A stretch of 64,000 nucleotides of DNA from Gulosibacter chungangensis. GTDB taxonomy: Bacteria > Actinomycetota > Actinomycetes > Actinomycetales > Microbacteriaceae. Position numbers and translations under genes: made by a program. The first letter of the stretch is position 1, and each line of letters begins with the position of its first letter. Positions 8,584 through 17,141 of this stretch are shown piece after piece. Location: positions 95,990-159,989 of the forward strand of contig NZ_WBKB01000007.1 of assembly GCF_008831155.1 (NCBI RefSeq), given 5' to 3'. The notes below the pieces were generated by a model that was not told the DNA's origin, did no database searches, and saw nothing but the letters and a program-made list of their open reading frames with translations.

Positions 8584-8877
8584 CTAGCTTCGTTCCAGAC
8601 CAGATTCTTCGATGACTGTTTCGGCAGCCTGCGCAAATCGGATATCCCGATCGCTGAGTCCTTGAATGTCATGGCTCATCACCCGCAGCCAAATCCGGTT
8701 ATAGCGGACGTTAAAGTCAGGGTGGTGCTGCTGTGCCTCTGCGAGTTCGGCAATCTTGGTGAGGAAGTCGAAGGCCTCCCGGAAGTCTTTCGCTTTCAGG
8801 TCCACTTCCAGGCCGTCCTCGCCAACCCGCCAGTTTGGTACCGCACGCTGGGCTTCCTCGGTCGAGATCCTCGCCAT
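8584..8877 (-). CDS. 4a-hydroxytetrahydrobiopterin dehydratase (PCD/DCoH)
   Basis: A 97-residue pterin-4a-carbinolamine dehydratase, normal length. The signature is complete: H51-H52-P-D-F with the downstream V-M-S-H69-D70 pair that forms the pterin site. It recycles the hydroxylated pterin produced by aromatic amino acid hydroxylases, or acts in molybdopterin-related chemistry in bacteria lacking those enzymes. No hydroxylase gene is in the window. It lies 42 nt upstream of the TipAL-like regulator on the same strand, but that regulator has its own promoter in the gap. Confidence 0.93.
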   Translation of the reverse strand: MARISTEEAQRAVPNWRVGEDGLEVDLKAKDFREAFDFLTKIAELAEAQQHHPDFNVRYNRIWLRVMSHDIQGLSDRDIRFAQAAETVIEESGLERS

Positions 8878-9015
8878 AATGTTCTCCCTCGTCGATCTGA
8901 TCTTGTCAGTGTCACACCGAGTGCTGGGAGTGTCGAGGGCAGATCAGCGGATTCAAATGTCTCGGATGGCTTCGGGCGGCTGCAGGTGGCGTCGGATGAC
9001 TGCCAAGATGGAGCC

Positions 9016-9405
9016 ATGAAGACCATTCTTAACATCATTTGGCTCGTGCTGTCCGGGTTCTGGCTATTTCTGAGCTACATGGTGGCCGCGCTGGTCATGT
9101 TCATTTTCATCATCACTATCCCCTGGGGCATTGCCGCCGCGCGTATTGGGGTCTACGCACTGTGGCCCTTCGGCCGAGAAGTGGTCAGCAAGCCCACGGC
9201 CGGTCTCGGTTCCCTGCTTGGCAACATTATTTGGGTGGTGCTCGCAGGCTGGATTCTCGCGCTCGAACACATCATCAGTGGGGTGCTGCTGTGCATGACC
9301 ATCATTGGGATCCCGCTCGGTATCGCAAATTTCAAACTCGTACCGGTTTCACTTATGCCGCTCGGGAAAGAAATCGTCGACGGGCGAGATCTGCGGGCAC
9401 GCTAA
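9016..9405 (+). CDS. YccF domain (DUF307) inner membrane protein
   Basis: A 129-residue membrane protein with two YccF repeats. Each repeat has a hydrophobic segment followed by a short conserved loop: ITIPWGIAAARIG with LWPFGREV in the first, and IIGIPLGIANFKL with LMPLGKEI in the second. The function of the family is unknown. The ATG at 9016 was chosen because the protein then starts MKTILNIIWLVLSG as usual; GGAG sits close upstream at 9010-9013. The frame is open further upstream, but that part is not hydrophobic and overlaps the divergent PCD gene. Confidence 0.88.
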   Translation: MKTILNIIWLVLSGFWLFLSYMVAALVMFIFIITIPWGIAAARIGVYALWPFGREVVSKPTAGLGSLLGNIIWVVLAGWILALEHIISGVLLCMTIIGIPLGIANFKLVPVSLMPLGKEIVDGRDLRAR

Positions 9406-9463
9406 ATTCGCGGCGAACTTGGCCGAAATCAAGAAGTGACTCGGCGGCGCCAGGAATAGCGTT

Positions 9464-9877
9464 ATGGACATGAACATCAACATTCACTACGCATTCTTAC
9501 CCCACACCGATGCGGATGCGGCGCTCAAGTTCTATCGCGATACTCTCGGTTTCGAGGTTCGTCAAGACGTTGGCTACGAGAACATGCGCTGGCTCACGGT
9601 CGGTCCCCCGAATCAGCCCGAGGTCGGTATCGTGCTCACACCACCCGCGGTACTCCCCGGCATCACCGAGCATGAGCGGGAGGTGATCTTGGATCTGATC
9701 GCGAAGGGAGCGTATGGCGCGCTTACGCTCGCGAGCGATGATCTCGACGGGCTCTTCGCAAAGCTTGAAGCCGCCGGGGCCGACGTCGTCCAAGAGCCGA
9801 TCAATCAGGACTACGGTGTGCGCGACTGCGCCTTCCGAGACCCATCCGGCAATCTCATTCGCATCAACCAGCTCTAA
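9464..9877 (+). CDS. VOC family (glyoxalase/bleomycin-resistance type) protein
   Basis: A 137-residue protein with the paired beta-alpha-beta-beta-beta modules of the vicinal oxygen chelate fold: YAFLPHTDADAALKFYRDTLG at the N-terminus (quoted in part), a mid region with DDLDGLFAKLEAAGADVVQEP, and the closing FRDPSGNLIRINQL. It could bind a drug or catalyse a metal-dependent step; the substrate is unknown. The AraC-type regulator gene follows within 2 to 44 nt, an arrangement seen for VOC/AraC pairs in other actinobacteria. Confidence 0.9.
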   Translation: MDMNINIHYAFLPHTDADAALKFYRDTLGFEVRQDVGYENMRWLTVGPPNQPEVGIVLTPPAVLPGITEHEREVILDLIAKGAYGALTLASDDLDGLFAKLEAAGADVVQEPINQDYGVRDCAFRDPSGNLIRINQL

Positions 9878-9921
9878 TCATGTGTCACCCCGCCCGCAGG
9901 GTTACCTGGAACAATCTCACC

Positions 9922-10341
9922 ATGGCCAACTCACGCTCCGAATCCGAGCGGCTACGAGACCTCGTAACCCTGCGACGGGTGCGCGACCGCATCGACCGCG
10001 ACTATGCCAAGCCGCTTGATGTCGAAGCGCTCGCGCGCGGGGCCAATATGTCGGCACGACATCTCGGACGCGAGTTCAAGCGTGTCTACGGCGAAACACC
10101 ATATTCCTATCTCATGACGCGGCGCATCGAACGAGCCATGACACTGTTACGGCGCGGGGATCTCAGCGTGACCGACGTCTGTTTCGAAGTCGGATTCTCA
10201 TCGCTCGGTACGTTCAGCACGAGATTCTCCGAGCTCGTGGGCATGTCACCGAGCGTCTATGCTCTCACCGAGGTGGATGCGCTGGCTGGCATCCCGCCCT
10301 GTCTTGCGAAGCAAGTTACACGGCCCATTCGTCACCGGTAG
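9922..10341 (+). CDS. Short AraC family transcriptional regulator
   Basis: A regulator made of little more than the AraC DNA-binding domain. Helix-turn-helix 1 is LDVEALARGANMSARHLGRE, and helix-turn-helix 2 is LSVTDVCFEVGFSSLGTFS. There is no separate effector domain. The ATG at 9922 (139 residues, MANSRSESERL) is preferred because GGA lies upstream and homologous proteins start near here; an ATG at 9880, two nt after the VOC stop, would add 14 residues without a ribosome binding site. It likely controls the VOC gene upstream. Its stop meets the stop of the EI24 gene with a 3-nt gap. Confidence 0.88.
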   Translation: MANSRSESERLRDLVTLRRVRDRIDRDYAKPLDVEALARGANMSARHLGREFKRVYGETPYSYLMTRRIERAMTLLRRGDLSVTDVCFEVGFSSLGTFSTRFSELVGMSPSVYALTEVDALAGIPPCLAKQVTRPIRHR

Positions 10342-10344
10342 ACC

Positions 10345-11085
10345 TCAGCGGTGGTCAACCGTTTCACCGAGCAGATCCTGCACCAGTTGCGTACTGCCTG
10401 CCACCGCGGCGGGCATGGTGATGATTGCACCAAGCGGCACCAGGAACAGTGCGCTTGTTGCCGCGCCGAAGCCAAGGACGCGGCCCCGATTCTGGCGAAG
10501 CAGCTCAGCCCGGTCTCGAGGTTCGATCCCGCGAGCAGTCAGAGCGCGCGAGGTGTGCTCATCCGCGAGTACCCAGCCGCTGAGAAGAACCCCAAGCGTT
10601 GCACCAACAAACCCACCGATTAGAGGAATCAGCCCACAGACTGCCGCCAATATGGCAATGCCGATGCCCTTGAGGATCAGCACGATTGAGTCGCCGATTG
10701 CTCCCCACAAGCTGTAGTTGGAATCAGGCACCCGACCGGCTCTGGACTGCTCGACGCTCTGCCAGATCCGATCGTAAAAGGGTTCACCCACCATGAGCGT
10801 GAGCGCGGTGAAGGTGAAGATGGCGATCACTAGGGCACCGGCAAAGATACCTACGCCAATCGCGATCTGAACCACGACCGCCAACCAGGCGGCCCAGCCG
10901 TCGGTCCACGGTGTAGCCCAGGACACGATATCGTCCAGCGCAAAGGCCAAGAATCCGAGCCCGACACCGAGCAGCACCGCCACTATGAGTGCGGGAACCA
11001 GTCCCGCTGCCATCACGGCGGGGTTGACTCGCCACCAGCCGAAGCCAGCGATGAGCGACCGTACTCCGAGCCAGAATTCACGCAT
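10345..11085 (-). CDS. EI24 domain (CysZ-like) membrane protein
   Basis: A 246-residue integral membrane protein with four to five hydrophobic segments: about residues 20-48, 65-95, 130-170 and 210-235. The family pattern is kept: the N-terminal FWLGVRSLIAGFGWWRVNP, the GEPFYDRI motif after the second membrane region, and RALTARGIEPRDRAELLRQNR before the last segment. EI24/CysZ relatives move sulfate in enterobacteria; the actinobacterial branch has no proven role. A tandem 13-bp repeat lies immediately upstream of its ATG. Confidence 0.88.
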   Translation of the reverse strand: MREFWLGVRSLIAGFGWWRVNPAVMAAGLVPALIVAVLLGVGLGFLAFALDDIVSWATPWTDGWAAWLAVVVQIAIGVGIFAGALVIAIFTFTALTLMVGEPFYDRIWQSVEQSRAGRVPDSNYSLWGAIGDSIVLILKGIGIAILAAVCGLIPLIGGFVGATLGVLLSGWVLADEHTSRALTARGIEPRDRAELLRQNRGRVLGFGAATSALFLVPLGAIITMPAAVAGSTQLVQDLLGETVDHR

Positions 11086-11088
11086 CTA

Positions 11089-11116
11089 AGGATTAAATCA
11101 AACAGGATTAAATCAA
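11089..11116 (-). repeat. Tandem 13-bp direct repeat upstream of the EI24 gene
   Basis: The 13-mer AGGATTAAATCAA occurs at 11089-11101 and again at 11104-11116, a 15-bp period. The first copy begins 3 nt upstream of the EI24 ATG (minus strand). It is AT-rich inside GC-rich DNA. It may be a double binding site for a regulator or simple slippage; the sequence alone does not decide. Confidence 0.6.
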
Positions 11117-11191
11117 GCCGGAGCATGAAACGAACCCACGCGGCAGGTAGTCGGTTCCTCGGCAGTCCCAACCCTTGCGTAATCGAATGGG

Positions 11192-11485
11192 CTATTCGCT
11201 CAGTGGGACCACGTCGAAGCCGAGCAGCTCAACGCTCATGTCGCGACGCTCATCATCAGCGTGGTTACCCTTGGGTCGCGCGGCTGACCACTTTTCTTAG
11301 TTCTCACGTGAGTCCCAGCGCGTGACGACGAAGTAGCGGGTCTCACCGAAGGCCGGGCGAAGCAACTCGAAGCTTTCAAAGCCTTCAGCCGTGTCAACGG
11401 CCTTCTTCCGGGCCGCAAAGCGCTGTTCAATTTCGGCCGCGGCGCCTTCCGGGAAGGTCAGCGCAGTGATGTTGACGAACGACAT
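11192..11485 (-). pseudogene. MhuD-like heme-degrading monooxygenase (ABM domain), interrupted by a stop codon
   Basis: An antibiotic-biosynthesis-monooxygenase fold protein that, by comparison with Mycobacterium MhuD as remembered, aligns without gaps over about 76 residues. The frame starts at ATG 11485 and reads well to codon 62, meets TAA at 11297-11299 (codon 63), and then continues in the same frame for 34 more codons to TAG at 11192-11194. The part after the stop keeps W66 and H75, the heme-contacting positions of MhuD, and ends VELLGFDVVPLSE, like the family's last strand. Codon 63 is aromatic (Phe) in MhuD, so a TAT/TAC to TAA change is enough. MhuD N7 is Thr here. A DtxR/IdeR-like site lies upstream. 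Confidence 0.8.
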
Positions 11486-11518
11486 GAATTCTCCTTCGAT
11501 CTGCGGGCGAATCGTTTA

Positions 11519-11534
11519 CTTAGGCTAGCCTAAG
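11519..11534. promoter_or_regulatory. Iron-box-like perfect palindrome (DtxR/IdeR type)
   Basis: The 16-bp sequence CTTAGGCTAGCCTAAG is a perfect palindrome 33 nt upstream of the MhuD-like reading frame. Its core TTAGGCTAGCCTAA resembles the DtxR/IdeR operator (TTAGGTTAGSCTAACCTAA) used for iron-dependent repression in actinobacteria. A related sequence precedes the heme oxygenase gene at 56941. The site lies between the MhuD-like gene and the divergent poxB gene, so either could be the target; proximity favours the former. Confidence 0.6.
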
Positions 11535-11677
11535 GCGCTGCGCAGCGGTCGATCAGCCTGGTACGAGGTTTCGCAACCCTGACAATGCTGTGTAAAGCGC
11601 ATCCACACTCACGGAATTGCGCGTTCTGAGGCCTACCCTGGCGGCACATCCTGCCCGAAACCATCAAGGGAGTTGCC

Positions 11678-13411
11678 ATGCGAACCATTGCCGACACGAT
11701 CGTCGAAACCATCAAAGATGCTGGGGTTGAGCGCGTATATGGCCTTCCGGGTGATTCATTGAATGGGTTCACCGACGCGCTGCGGCGTGACGGCGAAATC
11801 GCCTGGCAGCATGTACGTCACGAGGAGTCGGCTGCATTTGCTGCCGCGGCCGAAGCAAATCTGACCGGAAATCTGACGGTCTGCGTCGGCAGCTGTGGCC
11901 CCGGCAATACTCACCTGTTGAATGGGCTCTTCGATGCGAACCGTAGCCGAGTCCCGGTACTGGCGATTGCCGCGCAAATTCCAGGGGCGGAAATCGGTAG
12001 TGGCTATTTCCAGGAAACCCACCCGCAGGAACTCTTCCGTGAAGCATCCGTCTATTGCGAAATGGTGAGCTATCCCGAGCAGCTGCCCTATGCCCTAGAG
12101 ATCGCAATCCGGACTGCCGTTGAGAAGCGTGGGGTTGCCGTGCTCGTGGTGCCGGGAGAGATTTTCTTGAAGGAGGGTGGCGACCGGCGGCGTTGTGCCC
12201 CAATTACGCAAGTCGCGAAGCTGGTACGCCCTACGGATGAGTTCCTTGAGCAGGCGGCGGAGCTCCTGAATGATGCGAAGAAGGTGACGATCCTTGGCGG
12301 GGCTGGCGTGGAGGGTGCTCATGGGGAATTGATTGCGATTGCCGAGCGGCTCAAGGCCCCTGTCGTGCATGCCTTACGCGGTAAGGAGTTCATCGAATAC
12401 GACAACCCCTATGACGTTGGCATGACGGGGTTGATTGGGTTTTCTTCTGGCTATCGGGCGATTGAGGATTCGGATGCGCTGCTGATGCTCGGTACCGATT
12501 TCCCGTACCGGCAGTTCTACCCGTCCAAGGCGAAAATTGTGCAAGTCGACATTCGAGGAGAAAACCTCGGTCGCCGCGCGCCAGTGGATCTCGGGCTCGT
12601 CGGAAGCGTCAAGGATACGGTGCAGGCGCTACTACCGCTGTTGAAGGAGCGAAAGAACAGTAAACATCTCGAGTCTTCGGTGGCTGACTATCAGAAGGCC
12701 CGTAAGGGGCTTAACGATCTGGCGAATAACGATCGCAATCGACAGCCTATCCACCCGCAATATGTCGCGAAGCTAATCAGTGATTTGGCGAGCGAGGATG
12801 CGGTGTTCATTCCCGATGTCGGTTCCCCCACTGTCTGGGCTGCGCGCTATCTCAAGATGAACGGCGAGCGTCGGCTGATTGGCTCCTTTACTCATGGCAG
12901 CATGGCGAATGCGCTGCCGCAGGGAATCGGCGCACAGTCGGCGTTCCCCGATCGGCAGGTGATTGCGCTCTCTGGCGATGGCGGGCTCGCGATGCTGCTC
13001 GGTGAATTGATCACGCTGCAGCAACTCAAACTCCCGGTGAAGATCGTGGTGTTCAATAATTCTTCCCTCAATTTTGTTGAGCTGGAGATGAAAGCAGCCG
13101 GGTTCGTGAACTACGGCACGGGGCTGGCGAACCCCAACTTTGCCGATCTCGCGAATGCGATGGGTATTCTCGGCCAACGAGTTGAGGAACCGGATGATCT
13201 CGAAAACGCACTTCAAGTCGCGTTTGCTCACGACGGGCCCGCCTTGGTAGATGTAGTGACGGCTCGTCAAGAGCTCTCTATCCCACCCACGATCACGGCC
13301 GCGCAGGCTAAGGGCTTCACCCTCTACTCGCTGCGGACCATCATGTCTGGTCGAGGCGAGGAGCTGCTCGACCTTGCTGAGACGAACTTGTTCCGACGAC
13401 TGTTTAGTTGA
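11678..13411 (+). CDS. poxB: Pyruvate dehydrogenase (quinone) / pyruvate oxidase, ThDP-dependent
   Basis: A 577-residue thiamine-diphosphate enzyme of the PoxB type, which oxidises pyruvate to acetate and CO2 and passes electrons to membrane quinone. Seen: the N-terminal Pyr domain with VYGLPGDSLNGF and the activating glutamate in RHEES (E50), a central FAD-type domain with ILGGAGVEGAHGELIAIAERL, and the C-terminal PP domain with the ThDP motif GDGG from residue 433 to FNNSSLNF. The C-terminal tail is the expected length for the lipid-activated helix. AAGGGAG at 11666-11672 precedes the ATG. It stands alone. Confidence 0.95.
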   Translation: MRTIADTIVETIKDAGVERVYGLPGDSLNGFTDALRRDGEIAWQHVRHEESAAFAAAAEANLTGNLTVCVGSCGPGNTHLLNGLFDANRSRVPVLAIAAQIPGAEIGSGYFQETHPQELFREASVYCEMVSYPEQLPYALEIAIRTAVEKRGVAVLVVPGEIFLKEGGDRRRCAPITQVAKLVRPTDEFLEQAAELLNDAKKVTILGGAGVEGAHGELIAIAERLKAPVVHALRGKEFIEYDNPYDVGMTGLIGFSSGYRAIEDSDALLMLGTDFPYRQFYPSKAKIVQVDIRGENLGRRAPVDLGLVGSVKDTVQALLPLLKERKNSKHLESSVADYQKARKGLNDLANNDRNRQPIHPQYVAKLISDLASEDAVFIPDVGSPTVWAARYLKMNGERRLIGSFTHGSMANALPQGIGAQSAFPDRQVIALSGDGGLAMLLGELITLQQLKLPVKIVVFNNSSLNFVELEMKAAGFVNYGTGLANPNFADLANAMGILGQRVEEPDDLENALQVAFAHDGPALVDVVTARQELSIPPTITAAQAKGFTLYSLRTIMSGRGEELLDLAETNLFRRLFS

Positions 13412-13454
13412 GCCCTCGGTTCGCGTACGCGCACACGATTTTGCGCTGTGTCAA

Positions 13455-13510
13455 CGGCGGGTAGCGGGTTCCCGTTGCCCTTCGTGGGGTCGGGGTTCCC
13501 GCTACCGCCG
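13455..13510. terminator. Hairpin between poxB and the HNH endonuclease gene
   Basis: An imperfect inverted repeat (CGGCGGGTAGCGGG at 13455-13468 against CCCGCTACCGCCG at 13498-13510, one bulged G) lies in the 159-nt gap between the two convergent genes. It probably serves as a terminator for both. The rest of the gap shows nothing else. Confidence 0.5.
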
Positions 13511-13570
13511 TGTTTGCTTGGATGCGTTGGGTGGCTTGGGTCATGCCGATGGCGATGTTCGGGACGACCT

Positions 13571-15571
13571 TTAGAACGGGGGTGGCCCGTATTCCCAAGT
13601 CGGTACGAACACCGGCCCGTACGGTCTCGGTCGGGTGGTCGCGACCTGGCCTTGCGGGGTGCGCCATTCGAGCACGCCACCGCCGAGGTTAGTGACAGTC
13701 CAGGGTTTGTGGTGTTTTTGGACGTGGTGCCCGCGGCACAGATGGGCGAGGTTCTCAACGTCGGTGAGACCGTGCTCGCTGTATGGATGGGTGTGGTCCG
13801 CGTCGCATCGTTCGGCGGGGCGTATACAACCCGGGAACCGGCAGGTGCGGTCGCGGATTTCCAGGAACCGACGCATGCCGAGGCACATCTCATATTTATC
13901 GACCGCGGTCACTTGCCCGGTGATCGGATGAATCAAGATGCGTTGAAGGAACGAGGAATCGGACGCGAACTGGCGGGCTTGTTCGATACTCATCGGGACC
14001 ATGCCGTTCAACAGTGCGGGGCCGTGCCCATCAGCCCGCCAACCAGCACCAGCAGCGCTATTTACGGTGCCGTTCGCAATGGCTTGCTCGGCAGCGCGTT
14101 CGGCGTCCAGTAGGGAGAGCGCGGGCACGGTGACGCTCACGGTGGTGGTGACGCGGGACTCGCCGGGTGCTGCGCACAAGAGAGTCTCGATGAGCAGGTC
14201 TGTGCGCAGTTGCGCCATCGTGCGAGTGTCTGGTTGGAATGGCACGGGCTCTGGCAGTCCGTGCTCACGTGCATGTGCGACTGCTCGAGCGTGCTCCTTG
14301 GCGGCTTTATTGTCCAGTTCACGTAGTTCACGGGCACCGCGTTCGAGGAGCTCTACTGCAGGGGTGGCGAGTTCGCTGGGGATATAGGCGGTGAGCGCGG
14401 CCATGCCGAGCCCGTCGTGGCGCACGCTCACGTTTCGGGCGGCACGGGCGTTGGCGTGGGTTTCTTCGAAGGCGGTGGCGGCGATAGTGGCGGCGGCTTC
14501 TTCGGCGAAGTGGCTGGTTTGCCGAGGAGTGTTGGCGAGCGCAAACTCGAGCACTACGGCCCCGTATTCGGGTTGGTGCTCATTCGGGAGTTGCCGGCCG
14601 TGTTTGAGTAGGCCCTGAATATGGCGCAGGTCGATGCGCCCAGCTTCGAGTGCGTCGAGCCAGGCGGGGAACGCGGTGGTGAGGAGGTTTGCGTCGCCGG
14701 CCCGGCCGCGGAGGGCTTGGTCAGTGTCATTGGTCGCGATGGCGTATTCCCCGATGATTGAGGTGAGGTGCCAGGAGAACACGCGTTGTTGGTCTTCGTC
14801 GTCGAACCGCACCTCTTGTTTCTTCCCCGTGGTCGGAGTGAGTTCGGCGATGGCGCGTTCGAGCGCGATCTCGTACGCGTTCGCAAGGGCCCGGAGTTGG
14901 CTGGCGTCTGCGGCAGCGCGGGCGCGGTAGGCGTCGGTGAACGTGGCCAGGCTGCTGGTGATCTCCTCGTGCCGGATCGTGTCCGCGGGCGTGGAGGCAC
15001 CGGTGTTCGCACGCGGACCTCCGCGACGATCACCACTACCTTGGTGGTCTGATCGTGGCTTCGGGCCTGCCGGGCTGATGTCACCGCGACACGCAGGGCT
15101 AGGCGCAGACGCATCGGCCGGAATGGTTACGGGACCTGGGACCGCTGGAGCGCCTGGTGAAGGCACCGCAGCACCCGAGCCCGTGGGCAGCTGCTGGTGC
15201 TGCGAAGTTTCGGGCTGGTCGTGCTTCGCGGCCAACTCTGCCTGTTGTTTGGTTTTCTTGGCGGCTTTACGGGCAGCTTTCTTCGCCTTCTTCTCTGCCT
15301 TCAGTTGTGCCTGGTAGGCAGCACGAAGGTTCTCCACCGCGCGAGTGTAGCGAGTCCTGCGCGGCTGGGTGGGAGCTTTCGGAATAGCCGTGCTCACGGT
15401 GGGTTGACCGAATGCGGGTAGGTCAAGAAACTCGGCAGAGTTCAGCACCCGCCCATCCACGGTACGAACGAAGAAAGATTCACCCGCACCAACGCGCTGA
15501 TCGCAGGAAGCCGCTTCGGCACCCGCTGCAGAACCGGTCTCGCTGGAAATAGCGCTGTCGATTGCGGTCAT
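13571..15571 (-). CDS. DUF222 and HNH endonuclease domain protein
   Basis: A 666-residue actinobacterial protein with a DUF222 region (about residues 220-500, LANAYEIALERAIAELTP onward) and a C-terminal HNH nuclease domain. The nuclease core is intact: CRFPGC, then CDADHTHPYSEHG, then NLAHLCRGHHVQKHH. Between the N-terminus and DUF222 lies a long low-complexity stretch rich in Lys and Ala, then Pro and Gly. Such genes occur in several copies per genome in this phylum and are thought to belong to a mobile or homing family; the role is unproven. The ATG at 15571 was chosen; a GTG at 15577 has GGGAGG 5 nt upstream and is almost as likely. Confidence 0.9.
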   Translation of the reverse strand: MTAIDSAISSETGSAAGAEAASCDQRVGAGESFFVRTVDGRVLNSAEFLDLPAFGQPTVSTAIPKAPTQPRRTRYTRAVENLRAAYQAQLKAEKKAKKAARKAAKKTKQQAELAAKHDQPETSQHQQLPTGSGAAVPSPGAPAVPGPVTIPADASAPSPACRGDISPAGPKPRSDHQGSGDRRGGPRANTGASTPADTIRHEEITSSLATFTDAYRARAAADASQLRALANAYEIALERAIAELTPTTGKKQEVRFDDEDQQRVFSWHLTSIIGEYAIATNDTDQALRGRAGDANLLTTAFPAWLDALEAGRIDLRHIQGLLKHGRQLPNEHQPEYGAVVLEFALANTPRQTSHFAEEAAATIAATAFEETHANARAARNVSVRHDGLGMAALTAYIPSELATPAVELLERGARELRELDNKAAKEHARAVAHAREHGLPEPVPFQPDTRTMAQLRTDLLIETLLCAAPGESRVTTTVSVTVPALSLLDAERAAEQAIANGTVNSAAGAGWRADGHGPALLNGMVPMSIEQARQFASDSSFLQRILIHPITGQVTAVDKYEMCLGMRRFLEIRDRTCRFPGCIRPAERCDADHTHPYSEHGLTDVENLAHLCRGHHVQKHHKPWTVTNLGGGVLEWRTPQGQVATTRPRPYGPVFVPTWEYGPPPF

Positions 15572-15797
15572 GAGCACCCTCACCTCCCGTCACTGAACTG
15601 AGCCTCGCACGAAGCAAAGTTTCGAACCCGTACTGAGTACTTTATAGCACAAAGAATCGAATATCAATAGCTGCGGGAATCGCTTTCTCGTTCGAAGCTG
15701 GAGTTTGCGAAGCCACGGACTCGCCCCATTGCAAAGCTAGCTTGAGCCACCGACATTCCTCGCGAGGATGCCTAGCTTCACCCCAACAACGGTGACC

Positions 15798-16583
15798 TCA
15801 AGCTGCGAAAAATGCGCTGATTCGATCCTGCGCCTGTGGCGAATCAAGGTGTGGGCAATGCTTTGCGTCCGGGTCAACCCAAAGCTCAGCTTCTGGAATG
15901 TATGCGGCCATTCGTTCCGCACTTGCTACGGACGTTACCTGATCCGCAGCCCCGTGGACGATCAAGGTTGGGCAACTCACGAGAGGCAACTGATCCCAAG
16001 CATCGTGTGCCTTGCTTGCCAGAAAGTGGTCCCGGCGAGCCGAAATGCTCGCATCCCTCGCGAAAAACTCCTCGACAACCCCAGGATGCCGCTCGCGAAA
16101 CTCGTCGCTAAAGAACAGCGGCGCCATCTGCTCCGGACTGCCGGACGCGAGCAGCGCATCCACCCCCGCAGGCCGCGGACCGTCCATCCGGCCACCACCC
16201 GTAGTGCTAACAAGTGCCAGTCGCTCAACCCGTTCCGGACTGTCAATTGCGAGCCACTGCCCAACACGACCACCCATCGAATGCCCGTAGACGGCTGCCG
16301 ACTCGACTCCTGCCGCCTCAAGCACCGTGACTGCATCCTGTGCAAAGTCTCGTGTCGTGAAACGAGACCTGTCCCCGCTGGTGCTGCGACCAGTGCCTCG
16401 ATGGTCGTAGAGGATTACCCGATGATTTTCCGCGAGCCCAGGAAGCACATGCAGCCAACCGCGATGGGTCGTTGCTTGACCGGCAATTAGCAACAGTGGC
16501 GCACCGGAACCGGTACTCCACCACGAGATTTCTGCACCGTCATTCGTCAAAACCATGCGTTCATTCAGCGTCGAATTGCTCAT
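15798..16583 (-). CDS. Alpha/beta hydrolase
   Basis: A 261-residue alpha/beta-hydrolase of the ester- or lactone-cleaving type. The oxyanion region LLLIAGQATTHRGW is at residues 30-43, the nucleophile elbow GHSMGG gives S102, the acid is in VHGAADQVTS near 215, and the histidine is in KHCPHLDSP near 245. The start ATG at 16583 has AAGGGG 4-5 nt upstream; an ATG at 16601 would add six residues. The 226 nt between it and the HNH gene are AT-rich and hold no gene. The substrate is unknown. Confidence 0.92.
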   Translation of the reverse strand: MSNSTLNERMVLTNDGAEISWWSTGSGAPLLLIAGQATTHRGWLHVLPGLAENHRVILYDHRGTGRSTSGDRSRFTTRDFAQDAVTVLEAAGVESAAVYGHSMGGRVGQWLAIDSPERVERLALVSTTGGGRMDGPRPAGVDALLASGSPEQMAPLFFSDEFRERHPGVVEEFFARDASISARRDHFLASKAHDAWDQLPLVSCPTLIVHGAADQVTSVASAERMAAYIPEAELWVDPDAKHCPHLDSPQAQDRISAFFAA

Positions 16584-16949
16584 TATTCCCCTTGTAGGCA
16601 TTGTCAGAAAACTTACCGAAATGACGCGCCAACCACCGCACCAAAACCGAACTGAGACTCAAGGTTCGTTAACAGGCAGCTGCCGTTCCCGATCACGACC
16701 GCCTCACTGACCTCGAGTAATCCAGCCCGCATTCAACTCCCCACCGCTTCCTGCGCATCATGAACGATGGAATGTGCTGCGCCGCCCACAAGGCGCGTTC
16801 GCAGTCATCCGCATAGCACTCACATGGCCACGACAGATATTCGCCAAGGTCTTTTCCGTAAGCGGGCCTATCTTTGCTCCCAAATACGGCAGGAATTGGG
16901 ATCGCAACTGCGGCCATTCCTCGAACTACGTGCAATTCTCCTAAGCTAG

Positions 16950-17111
16950 ATCACCTCACTGCTTGGGAAAATTGGAGCCACTTCCCCGCAGCCTTCAGCG
17001 CGAATGCTGATGGCAACGGTCGATGGTTTAGTACTTCATCGCGTGACGGTCGACCCGGATGCACCGATCGGCCCCGCCATTGAGCGCGCGATCACGGCGT
17101 GCTTGAACTGA
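16950..17111 (+). pseudogene. Remnant of a TetR regulator C-terminus
   Basis: Between the hydrolase and the DUF4230-like gene, one plus-strand frame reads SARMLMATVDGLVLHRV then TVDPDAPIGPAIERAITACL before a TGA at 17109-17111. This pattern resembles the last helices of TetR-family regulators. A stop codon lies at 16947-16949 in the same frame, and no helix-turn-helix was found upstream in any frame, so only the tail of the gene remains. The rest of the 558-nt gap (16584-17141) shows no gene I can support. Confidence 0.45.
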
Positions 17112-17141
17112 ACCAACAACCGCTGGCGAGCGCGCGCAGAT

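Noticed and set aside
16693..16935. 80-codon minus-strand frame in the gap after the hydrolase
   Set aside because: No family pattern, no start signal; probably chance within gene debris.
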